From NCBI GenBank assembly GCA_025458365.1, contig JALOSP010000094.1, positions 1-6,068 on the forward strand: a stretch of DNA of 6,068 nt, written 5' to 3'. Below are positions 1 to 6,048 of this stretch, one piece after another. The position numbers and the translations under genes are program-made. The DNA is from Hyphomonadaceae bacterium (GTDB lineage Bacteria; Pseudomonadota; Alphaproteobacteria; Caulobacterales; Aquidulcibacteraceae). The notes beneath the pieces were generated by a model. That model saw only the letters and a list, made by a program, of their open reading frames with translations, searched no databases and was not told the DNA's origin. Position 1 is the first letter of the stretch; each line of letters begins with the position of its first letter.

Positions 1-299
1 TGCAACAGGCCTGCCGCATGGGTGATCAATCCGCAAAAAGCCCAGGCACCCAAGGGTGCCGCACTGATCCAGTCCAGGAAAAGACCCAACCCGAACAGCA
101 AGGCTGCTACCCCTGCATTGGGCCCCAATGACAGCCATCCACACGCCGCCCAGATCAAGGCAAGCGGCCAGGGCGCCCCGAACATGCCAAGGCTGACTGG
201 AACCAGATTGAGCAGGCTCGCACAGACCACGATCACCGTGCCAACGGCCAGCTGGCGCCGGTCCGAAGCGCGCGATGGAATCAGCGGCAGGAAGGTCAG
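1..299 (-). CDS. mreD: MreD, rod shape-determining membrane protein (5' part, runs off the window)
   Basis: MreD is the integral inner-membrane partner of MreC in the elongation (Rod) complex that positions cell-wall synthesis. Ninety-nine codons are visible. They encode a short segment with FLPLIPSRASDRRQ followed by hydrophobic stretches such as TVIVVCASLLNLVPVSLG, PLALIWAACGWLSLG and AALLFGLGLFLDWISAAPLG. The motif of a Gly/Leu-rich helix ending in a charged D-W/M and then a PLG turn is typical of MreD. The frame has no ATG, GTG or TTG near its 5' end. I place the start at a CTG (299-297), because an AGGAGG lies seven bases upstream and the codon overlaps the mreC stop as CTGA, as in translationally coupled genes. 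The first GTG in frame would remove about 20 residues. Family assignment is fairly sure; the start is an inference. The C-terminus lies outside the window. Confidence 0.8.
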   Translation of the reverse strand, partial: MTFLPLIPSRASDRRQLAVGTVIVVCASLLNLVPVSLGMFGAPWPLALIWAACGWLSLGPNAGVAALLFGLGLFLDWISAAPLGAWAFCGLITHAAGLL

Positions 300-1546
300 C
301 GTCCACCCTCCTGGGGAGGCGAACCATCCAGCGGCACCGGCACCGGCACGGGAACCGGTTCGGGCACCGACACCCTCGGCTCGACCGGTTCGGGCGCAGG
401 CGTCGCCGGTTCGGCGGCCCGCACACGGGCGGCCCGCGCTCGTTCGGCTTCAGCTTCGGCACGGCGCTGGGCAGCACGGGCGGCATCGCGCTCGGCCTCG
501 GCCTTGCGCAAGGCCCGCGCCCGTTCTTCGGCTGCTGCCCGCGCCACACGGGCTGCTTCTGCATCTCGCTGGGCGGCTGCTATGGCTTCAGGCGTCGCGC
601 TCGTTGGAACAGCGGCCGCCCCGGCGGCCAGCGGCAGCGTTCCGGTCGCAGGATCGCTGGCCAGAGGCACAGGCGCCTCGCCCACCGGTGTGATCACCGG
701 CGGGGTGACGGCAGGTGCCGGCGGCGGGAAGTCCGAGGGTGGCACCAACCGCACGAAATCGACCGGTGCGCGTGCGCTGGCCAGCCTGACCCGCCATTTG
801 CCATCCGGCCCGCGCCCGGCAGTGCCCACAGCGATACCGCGCGGAAACAGGCCGTCATCGCCAGAGGTCATCAACCGCTCGTTATCGCCAAGCACAGGCG
901 GCAGGTTGAGATGCGACAGTTGGGGGGCTGCTGTCTTGTCGCCAAGCACGATGCCGCGCGCGCGGCTCTGTTCACCCATCACCGGAACCCTGCTGTCGCC
1001 GTCGTTCAAGAGCAGGACGCGTGATGTGCCCGCACCGACCGAGATCACCCGGCCCACCAGGCCGTTCTGATTGAACACGATCCAGTTGACCTTGACACCC
1101 TGGGCAGACCCGGCGTTCACGATGGCGGCCCGCGAAAACGGCCCTGAGGTTTCTGCTACCAGCCGGGCCGTGATGCCTTCTGGCAGCCGCTCGGAGCGGA
1201 CAGCGTGCAATTGCTCGTAGGCGTCCAGCCGGGCGCTCATCGCGCGGGCCTGATCACGCCATTGGATCAGCGCCGCATTCTCGGCCTCCAACTCACGCAC
1301 CCGCTCGGCGCCTCCCCAGAATGAGCCAAGCCAGCCGCCTGCCGACTGGACCCAACGCACTGGCGCCCCCACGACGGAACCCACCATGCCACCAAGATCA
1401 TTGGCAAGTCCGGCCAGCCCGCCCTGGCCCTCGCGGGGCTGGGTGACCAACAAAGTCAGAGCCACGGCAATCGAGGCGGTCAGCACGACAGCACCAATCA
1501 GGCGCCCTGCCCCCTGGCCTCGTCGTTGAAAGCTCCTGCGTGCCAT
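296..1546 (-). CDS. mreC: MreC, rod shape-determining protein with a long Ala/Arg/Glu- and Pro-rich tail
   Basis: MreC is a bitopic inner-membrane protein whose periplasmic part scaffolds the elongation complex (MreB, MreD, RodA, PBP2). The order in this 416-residue protein is: a basic N-terminus (MARRSFQRRG); one membrane segment at about residues 15-36; a coiled coil at about 82-116 (RVRELEAENAALIQW); and the double beta-barrel core at about 127-268, with the typical stretches NGLVGRVISVG, LLLNDGDSRVPV and LMTSGDDGLFPRGI. A tail of about 148 residues follows: Pro-rich 269-300, a highly charged Ala/Arg/Glu helix at about 318-378, then PEPV and PVPVPVPVP repeats to about 406. The tail is well beyond the core that defines the family. 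The ATG has GGAGG six bases upstream (1557-1553). The gene follows mreB by 97 bases and its stop overlaps the mreD start. Confidence 0.96.
   Translation of the reverse strand: MARRSFQRRGQGAGRLIGAVVLTASIAVALTLLVTQPREGQGGLAGLANDLGGMVGSVVGAPVRWVQSAGGWLGSFWGGAERVRELEAENAALIQWRDQARAMSARLDAYEQLHAVRSERLPEGITARLVAETSGPFSRAAIVNAGSAQGVKVNWIVFNQNGLVGRVISVGAGTSRVLLLNDGDSRVPVMGEQSRARGIVLGDKTAAPQLSHLNLPPVLGDNERLMTSGDDGLFPRGIAVGTAGRGPDGKWRVRLASARAPVDFVRLVPPSDFPPPAPAVTPPVITPVGEAPVPLASDPATGTLPLAAGAAAVPTSATPEAIAAAQRDAEAARVARAAAEERARALRKAEAERDAARAAQRRAEAEAERARAARVRAAEPATPAPEPVEPRVSVPEPVPVPVPVPLDGSPPQEGGR
307..312 (-). promoter_or_regulatory. Shine-Dalgarno sequence of mreD
   Basis: The minus strand reads AGGAGG inside the last codons of mreC, seven bases before the CTG at 299-297. 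It is the strongest ribosome-binding sequence near the mreC/mreD junction and is the main argument for the CTG start. A GTG at 306-304 lies too close to it and opens a frame that does not encode MreD-like sequence. Confidence 0.6.
354..395 (-). repeat. Short direct repeat in the mreC tail
   Basis: On the plus strand ACCGGTTCGGGC occurs at 354-365 and again at 384-395, 30 bases apart, with a related GCCGGTTCGG at about 404. In mreC these encode the PEPV units of the C-terminal Pro-rich tail (residues about 385-398), beside a GGCACC microrepeat that encodes PVPVPVPVP. This looks like slippage-type expansion within a low-complexity coding region rather than a separate element. Confidence 0.6.
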
Positions 1547-1552
1547 GCCTTA

Positions 1553-1557
1553 CCTCC
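1553..1557 (-). promoter_or_regulatory. Shine-Dalgarno sequence of mreC
   Basis: GGAGG on the minus strand, six bases before the ATG at 1546-1544. It fixes the mreC start and shows that mreC has its own strong ribosome-binding site despite sharing a transcript with mreB. Confidence 0.8.
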
Positions 1558-1571
1558 ACACGCCATCTGGA

Positions 1572-1645
1572 TGACAGGCGCCTGCCCCCAGGATTTGGCC
1601 CCGGGATCTGGCCCCTGGGGTCCGCCCCCCATGGTCTGGCGCCTG

Positions 1646-1648
<3 letters not shown>
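1572..1648 (-). promoter_or_regulatory. Nested inverted repeat at the mreB-mreC junction
   Basis: The 97-base spacer can fold into a large hairpin. The outer arms are TGACAGGCGCC (1572-1582) and its exact complement GGCGCCTGTCA (1638-1648), 11 bp. The inner arms are CCCCAGG (about 1586-1592) and CCTGGGG (1614-1620), with a GGCC/GGCC pair inside. The right outer arm contains the mreB stop codon. The distal arm ends about 15 bases before the mreC Shine-Dalgarno. No T-run follows in the minus direction, so it is not a standard intrinsic terminator. It could be an mRNA processing or stability element that sets the MreB:MreC ratio; that function is inference. Confidence 0.55.
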
Positions 1649-2770
<1,122 letters not shown>

Positions 2771-2790
2771 TCACCTGTCAGGTGACCTGA
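2771..2790. promoter_or_regulatory. Overlapping palindromes upstream of mreB, possible operator
   Basis: TCACCTG-T-CAGGTGA (2771-2785) is a perfect 7+1+7 dyad. The overlapping TCAGGT-G-ACCTGA (2778-2790) is a second perfect dyad, so the CAGGTGA half is shared by two alternative symmetric sites. A third dyad, AGGCAA-T-TTGCCT, lies at 2807-2819. GANTC sites flank the region at 2757-2761 and 2768-2772. The position 80-100 bases before the mreB start fits an operator or promoter region. I recognise no known regulator's consensus here, and I find no convincing -35/-10 pair. Confidence 0.4.
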
Positions 2791-2867
2791 TGCGCTGGCC
2801 ATTTCAAGGCAATTTGCCTGCTCTGCGGGCTTTAGACCTGCTGAAAAGTGCCTTGTCCGGTCGGCTG

Positions 2868-3503
2868 TCAGGCCCGACGGGCCGTCTTGAGCACTTTATA
2901 GGCCTTCACCACAATTTGCAGCCGCCCCTCAGCCGACCGGTCGCCGCCATTGGCGTCGGGATGGAACCGGCGGACAAGATCCCGATAGGCGATCCGCACA
3001 GCCGACTTGTCTGCATCATCCTTCAAGCCCATGTCCGCCAGAGCCTGCCTGACCGGCGCCGGGGTCGCCTCGCCCGGGGCAGGGGTCCGTCCGGCTTCGG
3101 CCCGCCGCTGACGGAAGGTGGAGAACGGGTCATGCCAGGCTGCACCGCCTGCAGCCGCCTGCCAGGTCCGACCCTGACGGCCCGCCGCGCGCCCACCACC
3201 TGCCCCGGTTGCAAAGTTCCAGGTCGGTCGGTGCCCATGAGAGGCGCTGGCGTTGAATGACTGGTATTCCTCCTCGGTCATGCCATCGAAATAGTTCCAG
3301 TTGGCATTGTAGATCGCCGCATGGTCCTTGCAGAACATCCACAATTCATCCGGCTTGTCACGGCTCTTTGGGGCCCGATGGGTCGCAACCTTGCCACAGC
3401 CAGGGTGCTGGCATGGCGGCCCATCAGTATGGGTCGACACCCCCGGCGGCTTGCGCACGCGGATATCGACGAATTTGGGGCGGTAGTTGAAATCGTGAAC
3501 CAT
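2868..3503 (-). CDS. J-domain (DnaJ-like) co-chaperone with N-terminal Cys/His segment
   Basis: J-domain proteins stimulate the ATPase of Hsp70 (DnaK) and deliver clients to it. The J-domain is at the C-terminus (about residues 150-211): ALADMGLKDDADKSAVRIAY is helix I and the start of helix II, RDLVRRFHPDANGG carries the invariant HPD (181-183), and LQIVVKAYKVLK is helix III. The N-terminal half is a separate conserved region: FNYRPKFVDIRVRKPP, then C31, C36 and H42 in CQHPGC...HRAPKSRD, C58 and H61 in WMFCKDH, then NYFDGMTEEEY and GHRPTW. The Cys/His spacing suggests metal binding, by inference. A Gly/Ala linker (about 98-125) joins the halves. This is not canonical DnaJ: the G/F and CxxCxGxG regions are absent. 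As I recall, relatives in many alphaproteobacteria lie beside bolA and cobST; bolA is present here, while mreB replaces cobS downstream. No Shine-Dalgarno precedes the ATG. Confidence 0.9.
   Translation of the reverse strand: MVHDFNYRPKFVDIRVRKPPGVSTHTDGPPCQHPGCGKVATHRAPKSRDKPDELWMFCKDHAAIYNANWNYFDGMTEEEYQSFNASASHGHRPTWNFATGAGGGRAAGRQGRTWQAAAGGAAWHDPFSTFRQRRAEAGRTPAPGEATPAPVRQALADMGLKDDADKSAVRIAYRDLVRRFHPDANGGDRSAEGRLQIVVKAYKVLKTARRA
2871..2883 (-). other. Small GC hairpin at the 3' end of the J-protein gene
   Basis: GGCCC-GAC-GGGCC is a 5-bp stem with a three-base loop directly before the stop codon. No T-run follows immediately (the first TTTT is about 35 bases on), so it is not a clear terminator. 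Read-through from the J-protein gene into mreBCD is therefore not excluded. Confidence 0.3.
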
Positions 3504-3514
3504 GGGAGACGGTG

Positions 3515-3543
3515 ATTATGGGTTGGGCCGGGGTGTCCAGCAA
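3515..3543 (-). promoter_or_regulatory. Possible promoter of the J-protein gene, almost leaderless
   Basis: On the minus strand TTGCTG (3543-3538) and CATAAT (3520-3515) are separated by exactly 17 bases. The -10 matches TATAAT at five of six positions; the -35 matches TTGACA only at TTG. The -10 ends 11 bases before the ATG, so transcription would start zero to about six bases before it. This agrees with the absence of a Shine-Dalgarno sequence for this gene. The call rests on sequence match alone. Confidence 0.4.
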
Positions 3544-3581
3544 CCCGCCGCCTGTGATCGATGCAACTTTTCCTCAGGTGC

Positions 3582-3595
3582 GCGGCTTTGGCCGC
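3582..3595 (+). other. Small hairpin upstream of bolA
   Basis: GCGGC-TTTG-GCCGC is a perfect 5-bp stem with a four-base loop, 36 bases before the bolA ATG. It lies in the 128-base divergent spacer, probably in the bolA leader. I see no convincing plus-strand promoter in the spacer. Confidence 0.3.
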
Positions 3596-3631
3596 TGTTC
3601 GCAAGGCGAGCATGGCGCTAGACATCCGGCC

Positions 3632-3940
3632 ATGGGACCGATCGCAACCATCATGCACGCCAAACTCACCGCCGGGCTTGAGCCTTCAAGCCTGGTGATC
3701 GAGGATGACAGCGCCCGCCATGCCGGCCATGCCGGTATGGCCGTCCACGCCGCCAAGCAAGGCGGCGGCGCCACCGGCTCTGGCGAAACACACTTCAACA
3801 TCCAGATCGTCGCGACTGTTTTTGAGGGCAAATCCCGGGTGGCCCGCCAGCGGCTGGTCTTTGACCTCCTGCGCGACGAACTGGCAGGGCCGGTCCACGC
3901 CCTGTCACTGAAGACCAGTGCACCGGGTGAAGCCGGGTAA
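3632..3940 (+). CDS. bolA: BolA family protein
   Basis: BolA proteins form [2Fe-2S]-bridged complexes with monothiol glutaredoxins and take part in Fe-S and iron handling; some also bind DNA. The 102-residue product has the whole fold: helix 1 MGPIATIMHAKLTAGLEP; strand SLVIEDDS; the loop HAGH (30-33) preceding the usual Gly-rich loop; strand and helix GETHFNIQIVATVFEGKSRV with H54; RVARQRLVFDLLRDEL; and the C-terminal GPVHALSLKTSAP. The loop between HAGH and GETHF is slightly longer than usual, with an inserted AAKQGGGATG. I chose ATG 3632 because it begins at the conserved helix 1. The frame is open back to 3512, but those 40 residues (SSNPPPVIDATFPQ) look non-coding and run into the J-protein promoter region. 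No strong Shine-Dalgarno is present. The gene is divergent from the J-protein gene and 100 bases upstream of the PPC-repeat gene on the same strand. Confidence 0.92.
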   Translation: MGPIATIMHAKLTAGLEPSSLVIEDDSARHAGHAGMAVHAAKQGGGATGSGETHFNIQIVATVFEGKSRVARQRLVFDLLRDELAGPVHALSLKTSAPGEAG

Positions 3941-3953
3941 CGCCCACCAATTA

Positions 3954-3965
3954 TCATTCGAATGA
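3954..3965. promoter_or_regulatory. Perfect 12-bp palindrome between bolA and the PPC-repeat gene
   Basis: TCATTCGAATGA is its own complement, 13 bases after the bolA stop and 75 bases before the PPC-repeat start, in the most AT-rich part of the spacer. It could be an operator or part of a promoter for the downstream gene. A weaker dyad, TCACG-TCAGCT-CGTGA, follows at 3988-4003. I recognise no known binding consensus. Confidence 0.35.
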
Positions 3966-4028
3966 CCCCCCAAACAGGGGCCAAGCCTCACGTCAGCTCG
4001 TGATAGGCCGATCGCCGGGACGCGTTCT

Positions 4029-4033
4029 GGAGG
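4029..4033 (+). promoter_or_regulatory. Shine-Dalgarno sequence of the PPC-repeat gene
   Basis: GGAGG seven bases before ATG 4041. It supports this start over the in-frame ATG at 4065, which has no such sequence, even though it gives the signal peptide an unusually long N-terminal region of about 34 residues. Confidence 0.75.
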
Positions 4034-4040
4034 TTCGGTC

Positions 4041-5936
4041 ATGACAGCCGGTTTTGAAATCGCAATGGTAACCGATAGTGCACAGGCAAGAGCGACGCAC
4101 CACGGGCCGGGCTCTGGAAGGTTCGTATTCAAGGCCCGTCCGGCATGGGGGCTTGCAGTCTGCGCTGCAGCCTTGTCACTGTGCCCCGCCCATGCCCAGC
4201 AGAAGCCGCCTGCAGCAGGCGCCCAAGCTGCCCAACCTGCCCCGCCGCGCGTGATCTCGATCAATGAAACCGTCAGCGGCACGCTGACCACCACCGACTT
4301 GCGGCTGGATGACGGGTCTTACGCAGACACCTACACGTTCAACGGCGAGGCCGGGCAGCGGCTGAATGTCGGGATGTCATCGCAAGATGTTGATGCCTTC
4401 CTCATGATTCTCGGTCCGAACAACTTCCAACAGAGCAATGATGACATCGCACCGGGGATTTTGAGCGCGGCGCTGGACTTGAACCTGCCTTCCACGGGAA
4501 CCTACACGATCGTGGCCAACACCGCGGTTGCCGAACAGACAGGCCAATACACTGTGAGCCTCGTCAGCCTCGATGCCGCCCCGGCACGTGCAGCGCCAAC
4601 CCGCCAGCCGGCAGCGCCAAGAGGTCCACAAGCCGCCCGGCCGCAGCCTTCCCGGCAGCAACCCGCCCAACAGGCCCGCGCGGCCAGCGGCGGGCCGCTC
4701 CGGCTGGGCGAGACGGTGACAGGCACACTGACCAGCAGCGATCCAACCCTGAGCGACGGGACACATGTCCACTCCTACCAGTTCAATGGCGCGGCAGGAC
4801 AGCGGGTCGCCATCGTGCTGGAATCCGGCGCGTTTGATTCCGTTCTGTTGGTCACTGGTCCGAACGGGTACCAGCAGATGAATGATGATGCTTCTCCACA
4901 GACCTTCAATTCCCGTCTGGATCTGACGCTGCCGACCGCAGGAACCTATACGATTGCCGCCAACACTGTGCAGGCTGGGGCAACCGGCGCCTATCGCATG
5001 AGTGTTACGGGGGCAGGTGGTCCGGCGGCGGGCCCCCCACCTCCCCCGCCGTCGACGGCATCAGCACGGCAAGGTGCACAACAGCCTGCTGCCGTGGGGC
5101 AAAGCGCACCTGGACGGATCACACTGGGCCAGACGATCACCGGGGCGCTTGCTTCCAGTGACCGAACCTTGAACAGCAACACCCATGTCCATGCCTACCA
5201 GTTCACCGGCCAGGCTGGCCAACGGATTACTGTGACCATGGACTCTACCAGCGTGGATTCCCGGCTGGTGGTTTCAGGGCCGAACAACTTTTCCCAGATC
5301 AATGACGATGCAAGCCCGCAAACGCTCAATGCGCGACTTGACCTTACCTTGCCTGTCGCGGGAACCTACGTCATTGGTGCCACGACAGCGGTTGCCAACC
5401 AGACCGGGCCGTACAGTCTGACGATCGCGCGGACGGGAAGTCAGACCACTGGCAGGAACCCGCCGCAGCAACCTGCGCGCCAGCAGGCCGCCGGCCGGCA
5501 ACCTGCCCGTCAGCAGGGCTTCAACGCTGCTGCAGAATGTCCGCCGATGCCTGAAGGCGCCAACCCGAACATTCAGGGCCGCAGGCTGGCCAGTGGTGGC
5601 CCGATCCGGTTTGACGAGCCGGTATGCGGAAGGCTTCAACAAGGCGACCAGGCACTGGACGATGGAAGCTTCGTTGATGTCTACACAATCGACCTCCAGC
5701 CTGCAGGTCAGTACGGTTATCAGGCGATCCTGCAAGTCGAAGGGTTCGAGCCCAATGTGATCGTGCTTCCGCCGGGCAACAACCAGTCGGCCGTGGAGGT
5801 CATGCCGATTTCCTCTGGCATCAGCCTGAATGCCGCGATCACGGTGCACACCGGGGGCACGTACAGGATAGCCGTCAACAGCATGACCGCCGGGTCGGGG
5901 CGCTACCGCTTTCGTGTGGTGCGGACGGCAGATTGA
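4041..5936 (+). CDS. Exported protein with four PPC-type beta-sandwich repeats
   Basis: The function is unknown; the protein is probably a periplasmic or secreted binding or structural protein. The N-terminus has a long polar region, then a hydrophobic core and an Ala-X-Ala site (LAVCAAALSLCPAHA, cleavage about 52/53), so export by the Sec pathway is likely. Four repeats follow at about residues 71-178, 219-326, 358-465 and 519-629. Each of the first three runs from a GETVTGTL-like strand through YxFxGxAGQR, a D-S/A-x-L/V strand, GPNx(F/Y)xQxNDD, LDLxLPxxGTY and TGxY. This order matches PPC (bacterial pre-peptidase C-terminal) domains, which usually accompany secreted peptidases. No catalytic domain is present. 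The fourth repeat keeps the frame (DDGSFVDVYTID, GGTYRIAVNS) but lacks NDD. Linkers are rich in Pro, Gln, Ala and Arg, including PPPPPP at 332-337. The mature protein has only two cysteines, C500 and C529. Confidence 0.85.
   Translation: MTAGFEIAMVTDSAQARATHHGPGSGRFVFKARPAWGLAVCAAALSLCPAHAQQKPPAAGAQAAQPAPPRVISINETVSGTLTTTDLRLDDGSYADTYTFNGEAGQRLNVGMSSQDVDAFLMILGPNNFQQSNDDIAPGILSAALDLNLPSTGTYTIVANTAVAEQTGQYTVSLVSLDAAPARAAPTRQPAAPRGPQAARPQPSRQQPAQQARAASGGPLRLGETVTGTLTSSDPTLSDGTHVHSYQFNGAAGQRVAIVLESGAFDSVLLVTGPNGYQQMNDDASPQTFNSRLDLTLPTAGTYTIAANTVQAGATGAYRMSVTGAGGPAAGPPPPPPSTASARQGAQQPAAVGQSAPGRITLGQTITGALASSDRTLNSNTHVHAYQFTGQAGQRITVTMDSTSVDSRLVVSGPNNFSQINDDASPQTLNARLDLTLPVAGTYVIGATTAVANQTGPYSLTIARTGSQTTGRNPPQQPARQQAAGRQPARQQGFNAAAECPPMPEGANPNIQGRRLASGGPIRFDEPVCGRLQQGDQALDDGSFVDVYTIDLQPAGQYGYQAILQVEGFEPNVIVLPPGNNQSAVEVMPISSGISLNAAITVHTGGTYRIAVNSMTAGSGRYRFRVVRTAD
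4251..5927 (+). repeat. Four tandem PPC-domain coding repeats
   Basis: Units of about 108 codons lie at 4251-4574, 4695-5018, 5112-5435 and 5595-5927, separated by linkers of 31-53 codons. Units 2 and 3 are the most alike in their first two thirds (THVHxYQF, NDDASPQT, RLDLTLP). Units 1 and 3 share the last strand (TAVAxQTGxY). Unit 4 is highly diverged. The repeats are clear in the protein and only partly visible in the DNA, so the duplications are old. Confidence 0.8.
5469..5516 (+). repeat. QPARQQ direct repeat in the third linker
   Basis: The linker before repeat 4 contains QPARQQ at residues 477-482 and 487-492, a 30-base period at the DNA level (CAACCTGCGCGCCAGCAG and CAACCTGCCCGTCAGCAG). 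It is a low-complexity linker expansion inside the coding region. Confidence 0.6.
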
Positions 5937-5946
5937 ACGGGCAGCC

Positions 5947-5976
5947 TGACTGGACAAGTGGCAAGGCGTCCGGTCA
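5947..5976 (+). terminator. Hairpin after the PPC-repeat gene, possible transcript end
   Basis: TGACTGGAC (5947-5955) pairs with GTCCGGTCA (5968-5976) over nine base pairs, one of them G-T, around a 12-base loop. It begins 11 bases after the stop codon, where a 3'-end structure is expected. No T-run follows, so it is either a factor-dependent end or an mRNA-stabilising stem rather than a classical intrinsic terminator. Confidence 0.4.
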
Positions 5977-6000
5977 AGCTGCGAGTACAGGCCGGTTGTG

Positions 6001-6048
6001 GAGCAGATTTCGTTCAGGTGGAATCATCTGAACATATGGAATCTGCTC
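6001..6048 (+). promoter_or_regulatory. Two-tier hairpin at the right end of the window
   Basis: The outer arms GAGCAGATT (6001-6009) and AATCTGCTC (6040-6048) are exact complements. Inside them TTCAGGTG (6013-6020) pairs with CATCTGAA (6025-6032), with one G-T pair, closing a GAAT tetraloop. Three bases on one side and seven on the other form an internal loop. It sits 65 bases after the PPC-repeat stop and overlaps a possible start codon at 6036, so it may be a leader structure or operator of the next gene. Confidence 0.5.

Noticed and set aside
304..306. GTG as the start of mreD
   Set aside because: It is one base out of the MreD frame; the frame it opens (VDADLPAADS...) has no membrane segments. 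It is also adjacent to the AGGAGG, too close to be a start.
354..395. CRISPR-like or mobile-element repeat
   Set aside because: The repeats are only 12 bp, few, and explained by Pro-rich codons of the mreC tail.
22..1070. Open frames of 188 to 249 codons on the plus strand opposite mreC and mreD
   Set aside because: They are the complement of the Ala/Arg/Glu- and Pro-rich mreC tail and of mreD. Their products are Arg/Pro/Gly low-complexity sequence without plausible starts.
3512..3631. Upstream extension of bolA to ATG 3512
   Set aside because: The extra 40 residues have no similarity to BolA and would overlap the promoter region of the divergent gene. The conserved helix 1 begins at ATG 3632.
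4170..4190. Lipoprotein signal (lipobox) at LSLC in the PPC-repeat protein
   Set aside because: The residue before the cysteine is Leu rather than Gly, Ala or Ser. A good signal peptidase I site (AHA before QQ) follows four residues later.
4377..5957. Open frames of up to 227 codons on the minus strand opposite the PPC-repeat gene
   Set aside because: They repeat with the same period as the PPC units, which marks them as shadows of the real gene.
5996..6024. Promoter TTGTGG-17 bp-TGGAAT before the possible gene at 6036
   Set aside because: Only three and four of six positions match the consensus, and no gene is established downstream, so I do not call it.
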